A stretch of DNA of 64,000 nt from Mycolicibacterium neoaurum ATCC 25795 (GTDB lineage Bacteria; Actinomycetota; Actinomycetes; Mycobacteriales; Mycobacteriaceae), in NCBI RefSeq assembly GCF_000691525.1, contig NZ_JMDW01000008.1:62001-126000 (forward strand), in the 5' to 3' direction. The notes beneath the pieces were generated by a model. The model ran no database searches, had not been told where the DNA came from, and saw nothing but the letters and a program-made list of their open reading frames with translations. Positions 29,061 to 37,691 of this stretch are shown here, one piece after another (position 1 is the stretch's first letter; every line of letters begins with the position of its first letter). The position numbers were made by a program, and so were the translations under genes.

Positions 29061-29741
29061 ATGCCGATCTCAGCTCCGATCCGTCTTCTTGCCGCCGCCG
29101 CTCTGACCGTGCCGATTGCCGCCGCCTGCGCACCGTACGAGCCGGAGGCCACCTCGCCGGGAACCACACCGCCGGTGTGGACCGGATCGCCGTCGCCGAG
29201 TGCGCCGGCGGCCGGCGGACACGGTGAGGGTGAGGCGCACGGATCGGCGGCCGGCGCCGAGACGCTGACCGCGGAGCTGAAGACCGCCGACGGCACCGAC
29301 GTCGCCAAGGCCACCATCGACTTCGCCGGTGGATTCGCCACCGTGACCGTCGAGACCACCACGGCCGGTGAGCTGACCCCCGGCTTCCACGGTCTGCACA
29401 TCCATCAGGTCGGCTCCTGTGAGGGCGATTTCACCAGCGCCGGTGGGCACTTCCAGGCCGAAGGCCACTCCGGGCATCCCTCCAGCGGCGATCTGAGCTC
29501 GCTGCAGGTGCGCAGCGACGGTTCGGCCAAGCTGGTCACCACCACCGACGCCTTCACCGCCGAGGAACTGCTGGCCGGTACCAAGACCGCGATCGTGATC
29601 CACGAGAAGGCCGACAATTTCGGCAACATCCCGCCCGAGAAGTACCAGCAGATCAATGGAACTCCCGGCCCCGACCAGCAGACGCTGGCCACCGGTGACG
29701 CGGGCGGTCGAGTGGCCTGCGGTGTCTTCTCCGCGGAGTAA
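29061..29741 (+). CDS. sodC: Cu/Zn superoxide dismutase lipoprotein
   Basis: 226 residues. The signal peptide ends in a lipobox with Cys23 (PIAAAC), so the mature enzyme is membrane-anchored outside the cell. After a Pro/Ser/Gly/His linker the SOD fold begins near 68. Copper-ligand motif [13 protein letters not shown], a [13 protein letters not shown] segment and the active-site Arg in GGRVACGV are seen, and two Cys can form the usual disulfide. It converts superoxide to peroxide and protects the envelope; from memory, the M. tuberculosis enzyme works without zinc. TAGGCT (29048-29053) lies 7 bases before the ATG. Confidence 0.95.
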   Translation: MPISAPIRLLAAAALTVPIAAACAPYEPEATSPGTTPPVWTGSPSPSAPAAGGHGEGEAHGSAAGAETLTAELKTADGTDVAKATIDFAGGFATVTVETTTAGELTPGFHGLHIHQVGSCEGDFTSAGGHFQAEGHSGHPSSGDLSSLQVRSDGSAKLVTTTDAFTAEELLAGTKTAIVIHEKADNFGNIPPEKYQQINGTPGPDQQTLATGDAGGRVACGVFSAE

Positions 29742-30852
29742 GAACCGCATCGACTTCGCCGGGTCACCCCGGCCGACCGTCGGTGTCGAATGGGAGTTCG
29801 CGCTCGTCGATCCGGTGACCCGTGACCTGTCCAACGAGGCAGCCGCGGTGATCGCCGAGATCGGCGAGACCCCGCACGTGCACAAGGAGTTGCTGCGCAA
29901 CACCGTCGAGGTCGTCACCGGCATCTGCGAGACCGTCCCTGAGGCGATGACCGATCTGCACGACACCCTGGTCCCGGTGCGGCGTATCGCCCGCCAGCGC
30001 GGGATGGAGTTGTTCTGCGCCGGAACGCACCCGTTCGCCGAGTGGGAGATGCAGCAGCTCACCGAGGGACCGCGATACGCCGAGTTGATCAAGCGCACCC
30101 AGTGGTGGGGCCGACAGATGCTCATCTGGGGCGTGCATGTGCACGTCGGGATCTCCTCCGGGCACAAGGTGATGCCCATCATCACTTCACTGCTCAACCA
30201 CTACCCGCACCTGCTGGCGTTGTCGGCCTCCTCGCCCTTCTGGGACGGTGAGGACACCGGGTATGCGAGCAACCGGGCGATGATGTTCCAGCAGTTGCCG
30301 ACCGCGGGTCTGCCGTTCCACTTCCAGAAGTGGTCGCACTTCGAACGGTTCGTCCACGACCAGAAGAAGACCGGCATCATCGATCACATGAACGAGATCC
30401 GTTGGGACATTCGGCCGTCCCCGCATCTCGGCACCATCGAGGTGCGGATCTTCGATGGGGTGTCCAACCTGGCCGAACTCGGTGCACTGGTGGCACTGAC
30501 GCACTGCCTGATCGTGGACCTGGACCGCCGGCTGGATGCCGGTGACCAGCTGCCCACCATGCCGCCCTGGCATGTGCAGGAGAACAAGTGGCGCGCAGCG
30601 CGTTACGGGCTTGATGCGGTGATCATCCTGGACGCCGACAGCAACGAGCGGCTGGTCACCGAGGATCTCGACGACCTGCTGAACCGACTGGAGCCGGTGG
30701 CCGACTCGCTGGGCTGTGCCGACGATCTGCGGCGCGTCGAGCGGATCTACCGCGACGGCGCCTCATATCAGCGCCAGCGCCGGGTGGCCGAGGAGCACGA
30801 CGGTGACCTGCGCGCCGTGGTCGATTCATTGATCGGTGAGTTGGAACTGTGA
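29722..30852 (+). CDS. Carboxylate-amine ligase, GCS2/YbdK family
   Basis: 376 residues, Rv0433-type. The N-terminal [14 protein letters not shown] motif supplies Glu ligands for ATP-Mg, followed by [23 protein letters not shown] and GTIEVRIFD, all typical of glutamate-cysteine ligase type 2. The enzyme is predicted to ligate a carboxylate to an amine using ATP; the YbdK branch has only weak glutamyl-cysteine activity, so the true substrate is open. GTG 29722 gives the same length as Rv0433 but overlaps the 3' end of sodC by 20 bases. The frame is open further upstream, inside sodC, without homology. Confidence 0.85.
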   Translation: MSSPRSKNRIDFAGSPRPTVGVEWEFALVDPVTRDLSNEAAAVIAEIGETPHVHKELLRNTVEVVTGICETVPEAMTDLHDTLVPVRRIARQRGMELFCAGTHPFAEWEMQQLTEGPRYAELIKRTQWWGRQMLIWGVHVHVGISSGHKVMPIITSLLNHYPHLLALSASSPFWDGEDTGYASNRAMMFQQLPTAGLPFHFQKWSHFERFVHDQKKTGIIDHMNEIRWDIRPSPHLGTIEVRIFDGVSNLAELGALVALTHCLIVDLDRRLDAGDQLPTMPPWHVQENKWRAARYGLDAVIILDADSNERLVTEDLDDLLNRLEPVADSLGCADDLRRVERIYRDGASYQRQRRVAEEHDGDLRAVVDSLIGELEL

Positions 30853-31490
30853 ACAGCCCGCCGCCGACAGCCATGTTCCCGCTGGAGGCGGCGATGCTTC
30901 CCGGCGAGGAACTGCCGTTGCGGATCTTCGAACCGCGGTATTCGGCAATGATTTCGGACTGCCTGGCCGGGACCGGTGAGTTCGGGGTGGTGCTCATCCA
31001 GGCCGGCCGTGAAGTCGGCGGCGGCGACGTGCGCAGTGACGTCGGTGCGCTGGCGCGCATCGTCGAGCACACCGACCTGGGCGGCGGGAAGTACCGCCTG
31101 CGCGCTGTTCTCGGGGAGCGCATCCGGGTCACCCAGTGGCTCGATGATGACCCGTATCCCCGTGCGCGCACCGAGACATGGCCCGACGAGGACGGCCCGA
31201 CGGTCACCGGTGGAGACATCTCCGATGTCGAAGACACCGTGATGGCGCTTTTCGAGAGAATCGCCGCCGCCCGGGATGCGGTGCTGCCGCCGCGTGAGGT
31301 ACTGCTCGGTGGCCCGGAGCCCGGACAGAGACCAGGAGATCGGTTGTACGCGTTGCCCGCCCGGATACCGATCGGTCAGGCCGACCGGTACGCCGTGCTG
31401 GCCGCCCCGCACGCCTCTGCGCGGCTGGCGGCGCTGCGCGAAGCCGTCGAGACGGTGGCGGCACTGGTGGAGTTCCAGCTGTCGGAGTGA
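30849..31490 (+). CDS. LON substrate-binding-domain protein, Rv0434-type
   Basis: 213 residues forming a stand-alone Lon N-terminal domain (MFPLEAAMLPGEELPLRIFEPRY, then SDCLAGTGEFGVVLI and VGALARIVEHTDLGGGKYRLRAVLGERIRV). It has no ATPase or protease domain. Such proteins may bind substrates or adapters, and the function is not proven. The GTG start overlaps the GCS2 stop (GTGA), so it is coupled to that gene. It ends immediately before the convergent Mrp operon with no gap. Confidence 0.82.
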   Translation: MNSPPPTAMFPLEAAMLPGEELPLRIFEPRYSAMISDCLAGTGEFGVVLIQAGREVGGGDVRSDVGALARIVEHTDLGGGKYRLRAVLGERIRVTQWLDDDPYPRARTETWPDEDGPTVTGGDISDVEDTVMALFERIAAARDAVLPPREVLLGGPEPGQRPGDRLYALPARIPIGQADRYAVLAAPHASARLAALREAVETVAALVEFQLSE

Positions 31491-31832
31491 CTACTCAGGG
31501 TCGGGCAACGGGTTGTGCTTCAACTCGTCGGCAACCAGGCTCTCCTGCACATTCTGTTCGCGGTAGGCGAGCTGGCCGACCCGATTGGCGACCACGGGCG
31601 CGGTGAAGAGGGTGAACAGCCCCGCCAGGATGATCATGCCGACATCGGGATGTCCCCGCAGCTGCACCGCCGCACCGGCCAGCACCAGCAGTAGACCGAG
31701 CACCTGTGGCTTGCTCGCGGCGTGCATGCGGGTCAACGTGTCCGGGAAGCGCACCACCCCGATTGCGGCGGTCAACGCCAGCCCAGACCCGCTGAGGATG
31801 AGAACCGCGGTGATGACATCGGCGATGGTCAT
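31491..31832 (-). CDS. mrpG: Mrp antiporter subunit G
   Basis: 113 residues with three membrane helices (IADVITAVLILSGSGLALTAAIGVVRF, KPQVLGLLLVLAGAAVQL and DVGMIILAGLFTLFTAPVVANRVGQLAY). The motif RFPDTLTRMHAASKPQ is diagnostic of MnhG/MrpG. ATG 31832 overlaps the mrpF stop (ATGA). Last gene of the operon; a small subunit needed to assemble the multi-subunit Na+/H+ antiporter. Confidence 0.92.
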   Translation of the reverse strand: MTIADVITAVLILSGSGLALTAAIGVVRFPDTLTRMHAASKPQVLGLLLVLAGAAVQLRGHPDVGMIILAGLFTLFTAPVVANRVGQLAYREQNVQESLVADELKHNPLPDPE

Positions 31833-32110
31833 AAAGCCCTCCGCTCGTCCGGATCGCGGTCGGGCACGCGGAAACGGGCCACACTCACCGAACCGACAAA
31901 ACTGATCAGTGCCAACGCCGTCAGACTGTAGGTGACGGTGCTGTCCAGACTGAACGCCGCCCAAGTGCCGATGCCGCACATCGACACCGCCACAAAGGCA
32001 TCCAACGCCACCAGCCGGTCCAGGGTGGTGGGCCCGGCGAGCAACCGGTAGACGGTGATCGCTGCGGCGGCCGAGAGCATGACCGCCGCAGCGATCCATA
32101 CGATGTGCAT
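31829..32110 (-). CDS. mrpF: Mrp antiporter subunit F
   Basis: 93 residues with three helices. YRLLAGPTTLDRLVALDAF is the family signature, carrying the conserved Arg-Leu-Asp segment of MnhF/MrpF. ATG 32110 shares one base with the mrpE stop (TGATG). The longer open frame in which it lies is the shadow of other mrp genes. Confidence 0.92.
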   Translation of the reverse strand: MHIVWIAAAVMLSAAAAITVYRLLAGPTTLDRLVALDAFVAVSMCGIGTWAAFSLDSTVTYSLTALALISFVGSVSVARFRVPDRDPDERRAL

Positions 32111-32643
32111 CAGCCGTCCTCCTTCGACGCGGAAGGTTGCCAGTCCGTGTCCCGTTCGAATGCCGCCACCATGAGTCGCTGCAGGGTCTCGGCCTGCCGG
32201 TAGAAGGCCGAGACCGCCTTCTCCGACCCGACATCCAGGACGTGCAGGTACACCAGTCGACGCTTCTGGTCGATCTCCAGGACCACCGAACCAGGGATCA
32301 GGGTGAGGATGCCCGCCGCGAGAGCAAGCACCAGATCGGACTTGACGGCAAGGTGGACGCGCAACACCGCGGTCGCCGGAGGTGGTCCCGGTCGGATGGC
32401 CAGCCAGGCCACCTGGAACGAGGACACCACCAATTTGACGATGACATAGAGGATCAGGCGCACCAAGGACAGTGGCCGGACCCGGCCCTCGACGGGCACC
32501 CGCGGCAGCGGCAGCAGCAGGGTGATCACCAGGGCGACCGTCAAGCCACCCAGGATGTTCGCGGCGGAGAAGGTGCCCCACAGCAGCACCCACACCAGCG
32601 TCAGCCAGCACAGCGTCCAGATACGTAAGGTGATCTTCCTCAT
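32110..32643 (-). CDS. mrpE: Mrp antiporter subunit E
   Basis: 177 residues. Two N-terminal helices (WTLCWLTLVWVLLWGTF, then ILGGLTVALVITLLL) and a cytoplasmic domain with the conserved stretch LVLALAAGILTLIPGSVVLEID match MnhE. The start overlaps the mrpD stop by 4 bases. It is a structural subunit of the antiporter. Confidence 0.92.
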   Translation of the reverse strand: MRKITLRIWTLCWLTLVWVLLWGTFSAANILGGLTVALVITLLLPLPRVPVEGRVRPLSLVRLILYVIVKLVVSSFQVAWLAIRPGPPPATAVLRVHLAVKSDLVLALAAGILTLIPGSVVLEIDQKRRLVYLHVLDVGSEKAVSAFYRQAETLQRLMVAAFERDTDWQPSASKEDG

Positions 32644-34229
32644 TGCAACACCGCCGAGATGTATTGCTCGCGATCGAGTATCTGTTCACCGGCTCGCTCG
32701 CTGTAGGCGTAGATGGGTCCGGCGAACACCGTGAGCGCGAGCCCCACCGCGATCAATGCCCCGGTGGGCAACAGCATTCCCAGCGGCATCTTGCCGACAT
32801 CGTTGCGGTCGGCGAAGGCGATATCGTCGTCGTCGTCGATCAACGCCGCGGGCACCGTGTTGGACAGGTCGCCCTCGGGGGCGTCGGCGCGGGCCCGCCA
32901 GAACGCCTTGGTCCACACCCGTGTCACCGCGTAGAGCGTCAGCAGGCTGGTGGCCACACTGCCGCCGACCAGGACCCAGGCCAGCGTCGTGCCGGACTGG
33001 GCGCCGGCCTCCAGCAGGGCCACCTTCCCGATGAACCCGGAAAACGGCGGAATACCACCCAGATTCAGGGCCGGGACCACGAAGATGAACGCCAGTAGGG
33101 GACTGGCCGCCGCCAATCCGCCGAGGCGCTGCAGCGTCGACGCGCCGGCCTGGCGTTCGATCAGGCCGACCACCAGGAACAGGGTGGTCTGCACGACGAT
33201 GTGGTGCGCGACGTAATAGACGGCGCCCGACATGCCGAGGGCGTTACCGAGCGCGACGCCGAAGATCATGTACCCGATGTGGCTGACCAGGGTGAACGAC
33301 AACAACCGCTTGATGTCGTTCTGCGCGATCGCACCGAGGATGCCGACCACCATGGTCAGCAGCGCCGCGACGAGCAGGACATCGTCGAGGCCGCCGTCGG
33401 GGAACAGCAGGGAATGCGCCCGGATGATGGCGTAGACACCGACCTTGGTGAGCAGGCCCGCGAACACCGCGGTGACCGGCGCGGGTGCGGTCGGATAGGA
33501 GTCGGGCAACCAGGCCGACAGCGGGAAGACCGCCGCCTTGATGCCGAACGCGACCAACAGCACGGCGAACAACGCCGTGCGGGTGCCGGCGGGCACATCG
33601 GTCAGCCGGACCGCGACCTCGGCCATGTTCAGGGTGCCGGTCGCTGCGTACACCAACGCGATGCCGGTCAGGAAGATCAGCGACGACACCATCGACACCA
33701 TCACGTAGGCGATACCGGCGCGCACGCGTTCGGCACTGCCGCCGATGGTCAGCAGCACGAAGCTGGCGGCCAGCAACACCTCGAAACCGACGAACAGGTT
33801 GAACAGGTCACCGGCGAGGAAGGCCGTGCACACACCCGCCGAGAGGATCAGGTAGGTGGGCTGGAAGATCGAAACCGGTTGACGTTCATCGCCGTCGCTG
33901 ATGCCCTGTCCGATGGCGTAGAACACGACCGCCAGCAGCACGATCGAGGACACCACGAGCATCAGCACCGAGAGACGGTCGGCCACCAGCGTGATGCCCA
34001 ACGGGCCCATGCCCGGTTCGCTCTGGCCCCACCCGCCGACCTGTACGGCGACGGTGCCGTCACGGTCGACGAGGTAGAGCAGCAGGGCGCACACCGCCAC
34101 GACGGCCGAGAGCGCGGTCAGCGAAATCAGTTGCTGGATACGGGGACTGCGGCCGGCGACCATGGCGATGGCCGCGGCGATGGTGGGAATCAGCACCGGC
34201 AGGGGAGTGAGGATCTGCGCGAGGGCCAT
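32640..34229 (-). CDS. mrpD: Mrp antiporter subunit D (NuoN/M-like)
   Basis: 529 residues, about 14 helices, homologous to the proton-pumping subunits of complex I. It has the broken-helix Glu (FNLFVGFEVLLAASF) and the Lys-bearing helix FGIKAAVFPLSAWLPDSYPTAPAPV, both part of the proton path. The loop DIKRLLSFTLVSHIGYM is also typical. ATG 34229 overlaps the mrpC stop by one base; the open frame running on to 34712 is mrpC in another frame. It forms the antiporter core with MrpA. Confidence 0.93.
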   Translation of the reverse strand: MALAQILTPLPVLIPTIAAAIAMVAGRSPRIQQLISLTALSAVVAVCALLLYLVDRDGTVAVQVGGWGQSEPGMGPLGITLVADRLSVLMLVVSSIVLLAVVFYAIGQGISDGDERQPVSIFQPTYLILSAGVCTAFLAGDLFNLFVGFEVLLAASFVLLTIGGSAERVRAGIAYVMVSMVSSLIFLTGIALVYAATGTLNMAEVAVRLTDVPAGTRTALFAVLLVAFGIKAAVFPLSAWLPDSYPTAPAPVTAVFAGLLTKVGVYAIIRAHSLLFPDGGLDDVLLVAALLTMVVGILGAIAQNDIKRLLSFTLVSHIGYMIFGVALGNALGMSGAVYYVAHHIVVQTTLFLVVGLIERQAGASTLQRLGGLAAASPLLAFIFVVPALNLGGIPPFSGFIGKVALLEAGAQSGTTLAWVLVGGSVATSLLTLYAVTRVWTKAFWRARADAPEGDLSNTVPAALIDDDDDIAFADRNDVGKMPLGMLLPTGALIAVGLALTVFAGPIYAYSERAGEQILDREQYISAVLQ

Positions 34230-34693
34230 CAGCGGGACCCCTCCGCACCCGGCAGGGCGTCCAGTTCGTCGGGGGCGTCGGTGTCCCGCGAGGGCACCAC
34301 ATCCGGGATGTCGCGGTCCACGACATCTTCGTCGGCGCGCTCGGCGACCCTGGTGTCCTCGGGATCGTTGCTGACCTCTTCGACGGTGGTGAGCTGATAC
34401 GAGCGGTAGGCGAGAGCCAACACGAAGGCCGCGACACCCATGGCGATGACGATTGCCGTCAGGATCATGCCCTGGGCCAGCGGATCGGCATCGGTCTGGG
34501 CGCCGTTGCTGGTGCGCCCGTACACCGGCGGATTGCCCGACGGACCACCGACATTGAGGATCAGCAGGTTGACGGCGTTGCCGATCAGCAGCAGCCCCAA
34601 CAACATCCGGGTCAGCGTGCGTTCCAGCAGCAGGTAGACACCGGTGCTGGTGAGCCCGCCGATCAGGATCAGAGGAACGACGTAGGTGGTCAT
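34229..34693 (-). CDS. mrpC: Mrp antiporter subunit C (NuoK-like)
   Basis: 154 residues. Three helices (VVPLILIGGLTSTGVYLLLE, MLLGLLLIGNAVNLLILNV and MILTAIVIAMGVAAFVLALAYR) match MnhC and complex I NuoK, with the LIGNAVNLLILNVG core and ADPLAQGMILTAIVI motif. It has an unusually long acidic C-terminal tail (about 100-154), rich in Asp and Glu, that typical MrpC proteins lack. The start overlaps the mrpA stop by 4 bases. Confidence 0.92.
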   Translation of the reverse strand: MTTYVVPLILIGGLTSTGVYLLLERTLTRMLLGLLLIGNAVNLLILNVGGPSGNPPVYGRTSNGAQTDADPLAQGMILTAIVIAMGVAAFVLALAYRSYQLTTVEEVSNDPEDTRVAERADEDVVDRDIPDVVPSRDTDAPDELDALPGAEGSR

Positions 34694-37557
34694 TTCTGCA
34701 CCCTTTCCGCATCGACCCGGGCGCCGAGGCTGCGCAGGATGTCCAGAACCAGACCCACCACGATCAGGTAGACGCCGATGTCGAAGAACAACGCGGTGAC
34801 GAGCTTGATGTCACCGAGCACCGGAATCTCCAGATACAACACCGCCGAGGAGAGCACCGGGGCGCCGAGCGCCAGTGAAGTGATCGCCGTGCCCGCCGAC
34901 ATCAGCAGCCCGGCGCCGAGGATCTTGCCGGCATCCAGCGGCAGGGTCTCGCCGAGTTCGTATCGGCCACCGGCCAGATAGCGCAGTACCAGCGCCAGCC
35001 CGGCGGTCAGGCCGCCGGCGAAACCACCGCCGGGAGTGTTGTGCCCGGCGAAGAACAGATACACCGAGAGCACCATGATCAACGGGAAGATGATCCGGGT
35101 GGCGACCTCCAGTACCAGCGACCGATGTCGCGGGTCGCGCAACTCGCTACCGCGCAGCCAGGTGACATCGCCGGCGGCCGGACTGTAGGCGGTCACCAAG
35201 CCGATATCCGGCTGGCCCGCGACGCTGGGTTTGGCCTGCGATACCCGCGGGGCCGCACCGAAGCGCCGGTTGCGGAACACCATCGACGCCACCCCGGTCG
35301 CCGCGACGACCAGCACCGAGATCTCGCCCATGGTGTCCCAGGCGCGGATGTCGACCAGCAACACGTTGACCGTGTTGGCGCCGTGCCCGCGGTAGTAGGC
35401 GGCGTCGGGTAGCAGCGCCGCGATCGGCCTCGTGTCACGGGCGGCCATGGCGAACACCGCCAGCGTCGTCACCGCCGCGCCGACCGCCGCCGACAACACC
35501 GCCCGCGGGGCGCGGCTGCGGGTGACGTTGGACCGATCGGCCTCCGCGGGCAGGGTGCGCAGCACCAGCACGAAGATCACCAACAGCAGCGTCTCGACCA
35601 GGAATTGCGTCAGCGCCAGATCGGGTGCGCCGTGCAGGGCGAAGATGGCACCGCAGCCGTAACCGGTGACGCCGACCAGCAGCACCGCGGCCAACCGGTT
35701 GCGCATCACCGTCGCACCCAGGGCGGCCGCCAGGATGACCGCGCCGATCACCACCTGCAACGGCGAGTCCCACAAGGCCATCTCGGGTCGGTTGCGGGCG
35801 CCCAGGCCAAGCATGACCAGCGGCAACACCACAAGGGTGCACAGGATGACCGACTGGGTGGCGGGCAACGAACCGCGCTGGGTCTGCGCGGTCACCCGCA
35901 CCGCGAGCAGGTCGAGCCCGCGCATCACCTCGTCGTAGATGCGGTCGGCGTTGCCCAGCGGGGTGAACCCGGTGCGCGCGCGAGGCAGGCGCTGTCGGCC
36001 GAAGAACACCACCGCACCTGTGACCAGGATGAACACCGACAGCAACAGCGGAATCCCGAACCCATGCCACAGCGCAAGGTAGTAGTCCGAACCGCCGGGG
36101 ATGGTCTCGGCGTAATCGTCGAGCACCGCGTCGATGCCCGAGGGCCACAACCCGAACACCAGGCCGGCGGCGGCGAGGATCGCCGGCGGCAGCAGGAACG
36201 TCAGCGGAGGCCGGTGCATCTCGGCAACGCGGACGCTGGGCTCCGCGGCACCCTTGTCGGCGAACGCGCCCCACAGGAAGCGCAGGGTGTACATGGTGGT
36301 GAAGACCGAACCGAACACGATGCCCGCGAGCACGAAGGGAGCGGCGCCGCCGAGGACCTCGCTGTGCAGCACGGTCTCGAGGTCGGCCTCTTTGGCGATG
36401 AAACCGAAGAACGGAGGCAGCGCGGCCATGCTCGCGCTGGCACCGGCCGCGATGATCAGCAAGGGGCGATGTGCCCGGCCCAGCCCCGAGAGCTTGCGGA
36501 TATCGCGGGTTCCGGTCGCATGATCGATGATGCCGACCACCATGAACAGCGCCGCCTTGAACATCGCGTGCGCGCACAGCATGGCCAGCCCGGCCAGCAT
36601 CATGTCGGGACCGCCGGTGCCGACCATGATGGTGATCAGACCGAGCTGGCTGACGGTGCCGAAGGCCAGGATGAGCTTGAGGTCGTACTCGCGGATGGCG
36701 CGCCAGCCGGCCAACAGCATGGTCAGCAGTCCCAGCCCGACCACCATGGGTCGCCAGAAGGCGGTGTCGGCGAAACCGGGGGTGAGCCGGGCAACCAGAT
36801 AGACACCGGCCTTGACCATGGCCGCCGCGTGCAGGTAGGCGCTCACCGGTGTCGGCGCCGCCATGGCGCCGGGCAACCAGAAGTGCAACGGCACGATCGC
36901 CGATTTCGACAGTGCGCCGACGAGGATGAGTGCGATGCCGACGCTGGCGGCGAGGCCCGTCGGCGGGGCGGCGATCAGCTCGGAGAGCAGGTAGGTCCCC
37001 GACATCTCGCCGAGAACGACGATGCCGACCAGCATGGCCAGGCCACCGAACGTCGTGACCAGCAGCGCCTGGGTGGCGGCACGACGGCTGGTGGCGCGTT
37101 CGGCGTAGTGCCCGACCAACAGGAAGGACAGCACCGTCGTGGTTTCCCAGAAGATGTAGAGCAGCAGCATGTTGTCGCTGACCACCAGACCGAACATCGC
37201 GCCGGAGAAGGCGACGAGCTCGGCGGCGAAACTTGGCAGCCGCTTCTCGATGCGGCCCCCGTGATGATGGAAGTACTCCGCGCAGTAGAAGAGCACCAGC
37301 GCGCCGATGCCGAGTACCAGCACGCTCATGATCGCGGCAAGCGAGTCGAACCGCAGCGTGATGTCCATCGACAGCATCGGAAGCCACGGGATGTGCACGG
37401 TCGGCACGTGCTCATCGGTGGGCCAGTTCAGGCCGACCCAGAGGAGTGAGAACAGCGGGACCAAGGCCAGCGGATAGAACGCGAGGCGTCCCCAGCGGGC
37501 CACCAGAAGGGGCGCCACCGCGGTGGCGATGACGTGGGCGAGCAAAACGACGAGCAT
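34690..37557 (-). CDS. mrpA: Mrp antiporter subunit A fused to subunit B
   Basis: 955 residues. 1-560 is the NuoL-like antiporter core (FHHHGGRIEKRLPSF, HFWLPGAMAAPTPVSAYLHAAAMVKAG with the proton-path Lys, and FGTVSQLGLI). 600-780 holds the MrpA-specific membrane helices, including the DUF4040 stretch HGAPDLALTQFLVET. About 815-955 is an MnhB domain (TRIIFPLIMVLSVYLFFAGHNTPGGGFAGGL). No separate mrpB gene exists, so the fusion supplies it. First gene of mrpA(B)CDEFG, which exchanges Na+ (or Li+, K+) for protons at high pH or salt. GGAG precedes the ATG by 5 bases. Confidence 0.93.
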   Translation of the reverse strand: MLVVLLAHVIATAVAPLLVARWGRLAFYPLALVPLFSLLWVGLNWPTDEHVPTVHIPWLPMLSMDITLRFDSLAAIMSVLVLGIGALVLFYCAEYFHHHGGRIEKRLPSFAAELVAFSGAMFGLVVSDNMLLLYIFWETTTVLSFLLVGHYAERATSRRAATQALLVTTFGGLAMLVGIVVLGEMSGTYLLSELIAAPPTGLAASVGIALILVGALSKSAIVPLHFWLPGAMAAPTPVSAYLHAAAMVKAGVYLVARLTPGFADTAFWRPMVVGLGLLTMLLAGWRAIREYDLKLILAFGTVSQLGLITIMVGTGGPDMMLAGLAMLCAHAMFKAALFMVVGIIDHATGTRDIRKLSGLGRAHRPLLIIAAGASASMAALPPFFGFIAKEADLETVLHSEVLGGAAPFVLAGIVFGSVFTTMYTLRFLWGAFADKGAAEPSVRVAEMHRPPLTFLLPPAILAAAGLVFGLWPSGIDAVLDDYAETIPGGSDYYLALWHGFGIPLLLSVFILVTGAVVFFGRQRLPRARTGFTPLGNADRIYDEVMRGLDLLAVRVTAQTQRGSLPATQSVILCTLVVLPLVMLGLGARNRPEMALWDSPLQVVIGAVILAAALGATVMRNRLAAVLLVGVTGYGCGAIFALHGAPDLALTQFLVETLLLVIFVLVLRTLPAEADRSNVTRSRAPRAVLSAAVGAAVTTLAVFAMAARDTRPIAALLPDAAYYRGHGANTVNVLLVDIRAWDTMGEISVLVVAATGVASMVFRNRRFGAAPRVSQAKPSVAGQPDIGLVTAYSPAAGDVTWLRGSELRDPRHRSLVLEVATRIIFPLIMVLSVYLFFAGHNTPGGGFAGGLTAGLALVLRYLAGGRYELGETLPLDAGKILGAGLLMSAGTAITSLALGAPVLSSAVLYLEIPVLGDIKLVTALFFDIGVYLIVVGLVLDILRSLGARVDAERVQK

Positions 37558-37640
37558 GGCACTCCGATCGGGTTGGGTCGGGGTGTCAGTGACCGATGAG
37601 CACCCGAAGAGGGCGCAGCGGCGAGTATGACCGTTGGTAC

Positions 37641-37671
37641 GAACTCATTCTACGTGCACGGTTTTGAGTTC
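37641..37671 (-). promoter_or_regulatory. Candidate mrp promoter inside an inverted repeat
   Basis: TAGAAT (37647-37652, minus strand) is a near-consensus -10 box about 90 bases before mrpA. It is bracketed by the inverted repeat GAACTCA (37641-37647) and TGAGTTC (37665-37671). The repeat could be an operator controlling the operon. No clear -35 box is seen. Confidence 0.35.
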
Positions 37672-37691
37672 ATCGAACCCAGCCTGAACGG

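Noticed and set aside
35605..37449. 614-residue plus-strand frame opposite mrpA
   Set aside because: Antisense to a clear MrpA coding region with Gln/His/Arg-rich content and no recognisable domain.
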